Shown piece by piece: positions 52,401 to 58,400 of a DNA stretch of 64,000 bases; positions within the stretch are counted from its first letter, which is position 1; each line of letters starts with the position of its first letter. A program made the translations under genes and the position numbers. The stretch lies in NCBI RefSeq assembly GCF_029168945.1, contig NC_083602.1, forward strand, positions 68,530,600 to 68,594,599. The letters run 5' to 3'. Below the pieces are notes generated by a model. The model saw nothing but the letters and a program-made list of their open reading frames with translations. It did no database searches and was not told the origin of the DNA. This DNA comes from Cannabis sativa (lineage: Eukaryota; Streptophyta; Magnoliopsida; Rosales; Cannabaceae).

Positions 52401-55400
52401 TGGGCGTGTATTAAGAGATGCTTTAGCTAGGAGAAATGGTTTGAGAGTCCCTAATGGTAAAGTTAATTATAAAAAACTTATCAGTGTTTGAGATTAGACT
52501 ACCAATATATATAGTTTTCCATTCAATTATAACATCATTTATTTATTATGTTTGATAGATTATTATTATTTAGTTGATGCTGGTTATACCAATGGTCAAG
52601 GTTTTCTTGCACCTTTTAGAGGAACACGATGTCATCTTAATGATTGGAATGATGGACACCTTCCAAACACAGCAGAAGAGTTCTTTAATATGAAGCACTC
52701 AAGTGCTAGGATTGTTATTGAGCGTTGTTTTGGATTGTTGAAAATGCGATGGGCTATTCTCAGAAGTCCATCTTTTTATGACATGAATACACAACGGCGT
52801 ATAATATCTGTTTGTTGCATGCTACATAATTTTATTAGAAGAGAAATGAGCATAGATCCAGTAGAAAATGAGATGAATAGTGTACAAAGAAATCACCCCA
52901 CAACAGATAATAATTATATTAATAGTATCGAGTCTTCAGATTTATGGACTACTTGGAGACAAAATTTGGCAGAAGAAATGTGGAATACATGGCAGGGAAC
53001 TAGATGATTAAAGTATATATGTTGTTAACCTTTACTACTTTAGTATTTTTTTTGGTGCATTTTTCAATTATGATTTGATGTAATAAGAACAAATGTCTAT
53101 ATTTATTTGATATATATGTTTATTTTTGTTCAAATTTTTTGTGTTTAATTTTCAAAGTATTAATTTATGTGTTCTTTCAAGTTTCAAAATTTATACTTTT
53201 TTATTAATATTAAAAAAAATTATATGAATATATATGATGAGTTCAAGCTCTAATGCAGATCAAAGAGGGAGAGGTAAAAATAAACATTATTGGACACCAA
53301 CACAAGACAGTGTATTGATTGAATGTCTTCTAGAGTTGAGTCAAAATTCAACATGGCGAGCTGATTCTGGATTTAAGAATGGATATTTGCAACAAATGGA
53401 GATTATGTTAGAGGAAAAATTACCAGGCTCGAAGTTGAAGGCCTCACCTCATATTGAATCTCGTATTAAAAATTTGAAGGGGAAGTATTCTTGCTTGGCA
53501 GAATTATTATCTTTAAGTGGTTTTAGTTGGGACAATGAACATTCTTTATTATTGTGTGAGAAAAGTGCATTCGATGAGTATGTGAAGGTAAATATAAAGT
53601 AATTTTTATAATACAAGTATTTATATATATTTATATTTACAACAACATGGACTTATTATATGTGTTTTTGTGAATGTACAGAAACGAAAAGATGCAAGTG
53701 GATTATATGGGAAACCATTTCCTTATTACAACAAGCTAGCAGAAATATATGGACGAGATCGAGCTACTGGGACAAATGCTGGTAATGCTGATGATGATGA
53801 AGAAGAAATACGCCAAAATGATGCAACTGGTGTAAAATTTGGAGTTGATGATAATATAGATGACGGTGAGGATGATGAAGAAATAGATGAATTTGATGGT
53901 GTCTCACATACTCAACAACCAACTAATATGCATCGTAGATCTACTGAGAGTACTACTAGTAACCAACAACGTGGTAAGAATAAAAAAACTAAGGTTATGG
54001 ATGAAATTTCTACAAATGTTGGTGCCTTAGCAGATTCTATATCTAATATTGTCCCGAAGTTTGAAGGATTAATTGATGCAATATCTGATAAGGATGTAGC
54101 TGAGATGCAAACCAATTTATTCACAGAAATAAGCAAGATTAATGGCCTAACTCCAATGCAGTGTATTCAAGCAACCAACATATTGGCTAAAGAACCTCCA
54201 TTGATGCGAGTGTTTTATGCAATATCAGATGAGATGAAACTGCTATATATCCTGAATATGTTGCAAAATGATGCATAATTTTATAATTGCTAGATATTTG
54301 GGATTTTGTTTATCTTTATGTTTCACATTAGAATATTTTCATGTGGAGATTTTATTTATGGTTTGGTCAGATATTGTTTAATTGAATAATATGAGGATAC
54401 TTTTTTTAACAGTATTATGTTAATTTTTTTATGTAATCATTTATGAATTTATTTATTATTATATAAATTAATTTATTTAATAAATAAAAAAAAATATAAA
54501 TTTTATATTAAGGGTAATATGGTCAACTTAAAGCATTCCGATTACCTTTCCTTATTGATGTAAACAAAATAAAGTGATTCCGATTCCGTTTCCGGACAAT
54601 TTAGTAAACAACATGTTAAAATAATTATTTTTATTTCATAACATTTTATTCCCTTTCATTTCTCCCATTAATTTATTCCGATAACGATTACGCTTTAGTA
54701 AACGTGCCATAAGCTCCTAGAGAGCAAACACTGGTATTGTAGGGAAGTTAGATTAACTGGTATTATCATTGGAAATGTGTTTCCAGTATCATCCTTTTCC
54801 ATTACATTAGTTTAGTTAGTAGCCTAAATGTGATACAGTTTGCACATTAGTTTAGTATCATCCTTTTCCATTACATTAGTTTAGTTAGTATCATTGGAAA
54901 TGTGTTTCCAGTATCATCCTTTTCAAATTTATTTTTGAGATGACTTAATATAATTTATGTACTTATATTGTTTCGTTATTTATATTGAGTAATTTTTTTA
55001 GCACCAATAAAACTTTTTCTTTTTTAAATTTCTAATAATTCTAATTTTAAACATATATTGATCATACCTTAAAATTAAATTTGTAAATTAAAACGACACT
55101 TTTCATATATTATTAAAATTACATAGAGATACTCTCTCAACAAAAAAAATGACATAAAGACAAATGAGGAGACAAAAATAACATAAAGTGAAATAATACT
55201 TCTTTTCTTTTAATAACATTAATAATGTTATCTTTTTATTTTTTTTCAGTGCTCAACATTTTCATTTAAAAGAAGATAAGAAAAAAAAAAATTCTCTCAT
55301 AATCTTCAAAATAAAGAAAAGCTCAAAACATTGTTTCTCGACTTTATTTTTCAAAATATATTAAAAAAAAAGAAAAAGAAAAAAAAAACTCACGTTTTTA

Positions 55401-58400
55401 ACATCTTCCTTGTTGATTAGGCCGTCTATATCTTTGTCCACCCTGCATCCATTACATTTATATAATTTACTAGGTGATTGTTACGTGCCAAGCCACGTAG
55501 TGTTAGTTTTATTTAATATTTTAGTTTTTTATTTTAATTAATAATTAAAATAGTATAATTATTTGAACGATTTGTTTTATAAAAATAAAATATGTGTCAG
55601 TATATTTAGTAAGTAAAACATAGTTGTGTTATAATAATGTATGTTATTAATAGTAAAATGTACATTAATCTTCTAATTGAAAAAAGTTCTATTATCTCAT
55701 TTCATATCTAATAATAGCTACACAACTATATATTTATAGACTTTCACATTCTTTGCAAATTACTAATAAGCACCAATAATATTTTCATATTCTAATATTT
55801 TTCAACCTTCTCCTTTTGGTGGTAAAATTAAAAATAAAACTAAAAATAAGCACAAACATATAAGGTAAATACTAATTACAGCCCATTTCATCTTTTTTTT
55901 TTAAATTATTTTTTTAAGTCCAAGCCCAAAAATCTCTAATCCAACACAATTAATCTTCTTTTATATTATCTTTTCTAGATATTTTATCTATATTTTTCTT
56001 TTTTAAAAAATAAATAAAAAAATTATTAATATTCTCCCAAGATAGGTTTGTTAGAGAGATATGTGGCTAAGATGATTTTTTTAATTTAAAAAGAGATTAT
56101 TAATATTTAAAAGATTGTTTATTTAAAAGATGGTTTAATTTTTTGGGTTTAATTATTGGGTTTATTTTTTAACGGGAGATCAAACCTAATCGTTAAATTT
56201 AACAGAATATTCTTTTATTTTTAAGTATATTCTGTTAAACCAAGAATGTTAAACCAAGAAATGCCGTTAGATAGACACTTTTAATATATAAAGATATTCT
56301 TTTAAATAAAACAATTAAATAAAAAATTATTCTGCCAGTGACGAATTTATAGTTATATGGACCAAAAAAAAGTATCTATAATTCTAAATTTCTTATATAA
56401 TAATGTTTAATTATTTAGAATATGAAAAATTAAAATAATTTTTTTAAATAACTTACTATACTGATGAAAATATATATAGTTTAAAAGACAATCTGAATAC
56501 ATGCAGTACATGCATGCATGTGTTGCCTTTCTAAGGAATGAACTATAATTGTCCAGAATATATATAATTGCATTTTTTTTTTCTTGACAATATTAAAGAG
56601 GATTTATACATAGAGAGACCTTGAAAACAAAGGTTTGAATTCGTTATATATAAAAGTAGGGTAAATACAATTTTGGACTATTTGTTTTGCAAAATTATTA
56701 ATTGGACTCTCTATTTTGTTAAATGACAAAGTAGACTACGTATTTTCAAAATTGCACTCAATTATTTTTTTGTCAAAATAAAACTTAACAATTATCTAAT
56801 TTAGAAATTTTATGACAAAACTGGTCATATTAATAGTATCTATTCATATTAGAAATTATCTTAAAATTGGTTATATTAAAAAATAAAATTGTTGAAAATT
56901 AAGCTCGAGGTCTTATTTGTACAATTTTGGAAAATACATGGTCCATTTTATCATTTAACAAAACAGATAGTCCAATTAATAACTTTTACAAAATAAAATG
57001 TCCAAAATAGTATTTATCCTTATGTTTATATCACCGAGAATAAAAATTAAAGAGATAATATTATATCAATTACTTAAAATGATTTTTTTTTTTTTTTGGA
57101 AAGAATTACTTAAAATGATCACTATGTACAAATATAAATTTGAATGAGGATTATCAATGTTGTAATAAAGTAATAATAATAAATTGATAAATATAATTAG
57201 TCATAAGTTAAATATTTGATTAATTATATTATTTCACAATATTTAAAGTTATTATTTGAAAATTTTGATATAAAAATAATGAGATATTTTCAAATAAGAA
57301 CAATGATAAAATTATTCAATCATGAAAATGAAATAAAGATATATTAAAACAATGTTACTACTCGAAAATTAAAATCAATATATTCTTACAAGTAAACTAT
57401 ATACCATTTAATTAGTATTTTTATAACGCGTCTATATATTTATTTGTCTAATTTAAATTTAAATTAAAATTTATAAAAAAAAATAATTATCTAATTTTAC
57501 TGATATTTTTAAATTAAATTTAAATATTTAAAATTATTTTTTTCAAAAGAAAAAGAAAAAGAAATTAATTGATTGATTTAAAACGGTGTTAGTTTTAACC
57601 CTTAACATTAACAAAAAAAAATCATTAAATCTGATAATTTTTGCTAAATAGTAGAATTTAATATAAGAAAGATATATGAAGAGATAAAAATTATTTATTT
57701 AAATACTGATAAAGGTAGTGAAACAAATCTATTCTATCATATTTTTTAAAAAATATATATAAAATTTAGTTAAAATTTAAATTTAGGTTGTTTCATATTT
57801 TTCAAATTTAAATTCTATCATATCTTTTAAATGTAAATTTTTTAGATTGTATCACATTTAAATTTAGATTTAATAATATTTTTCAATTTTAAATTCTTTT
57901 AAAAAGATTAAACTTAAATTCTTGGAGAATTTTAAAAAATACTCCTTTCTTATGTTTTATTTATAATTTTATAGCACCAAAATATGCTTTGTTGAGTAAA
58001 AAGCTAAAAAATAATATAAAAGGCAAACTCACGGTAATTATAAATCAATTATAAATAAACTATAACACAAACCAAAAAATAACCTTATGACAAACATAAT
58101 ATGATAATACAACTATAAATAATTTATAAAATAACTAAGAAAACAAGGTTTATTGCTTTTACTAAAGAGGTATCTTCTAAATAAAAAAGTTCAAAAGAGT
58201 AAAAATAAAAAAAAATTCGTATTGACTTATTTTTGTAATCTTTTTTTTCAAATTTTCGATTTATTATGTAAATTTTTCAAAATTCAAAATAAATACCATT
58301 TACAATTTTATTAATAGTAGTTTTAACCGTTAATTTTAATGAAATATCAATAACAAAACTTGATTAAATCAACAATTTCCTTGAAATAACCATATTTTAT

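Larger units (their letters stand above)
50207..54709 (+). mobile_element. PIF/Harbinger transposon (4.5 kb), apparently complete
   Basis: Ends TGGCATGTTTACTAA and, complemented, TGGCACGTTTACTAA, with a TAA target duplication at 50204-50206 and 54710-54712. It encodes both proteins needed by this superfamily, a DDE transposase and a MYB/SANT-like protein, on the plus strand, neither broken. It sits in the LINE 5' region. Its right subterminal sequence resembles parts of the 299-1152 duplication. Confidence 0.93.
22022..54929 (-). mobile_element. LINE (L1-type) in RBOH intron 3, carrying nested CACTA and Harbinger elements
   Basis: Flanked by a 15-bp target duplication TATTTTTGAGATGAC at 22007-22021 and 54930-54944. 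The minus-strand 3' end carries a poly(A) tail (T run 22022-22039). ORF1 (50149-48428), then ORF2 (endonuclease, RT, zinc-binding region, RNase H), give the normal L1 order. Subtracting the CACTA (21,742 bp) and Harbinger (4,503 bp) with their duplications leaves about 6.66 kb, a full-length plant LINE. It has the same orientation as RBOH. ORF2 has a stop codon, a frameshift and the CACTA insertion, so it is dead. Confidence 0.93.
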
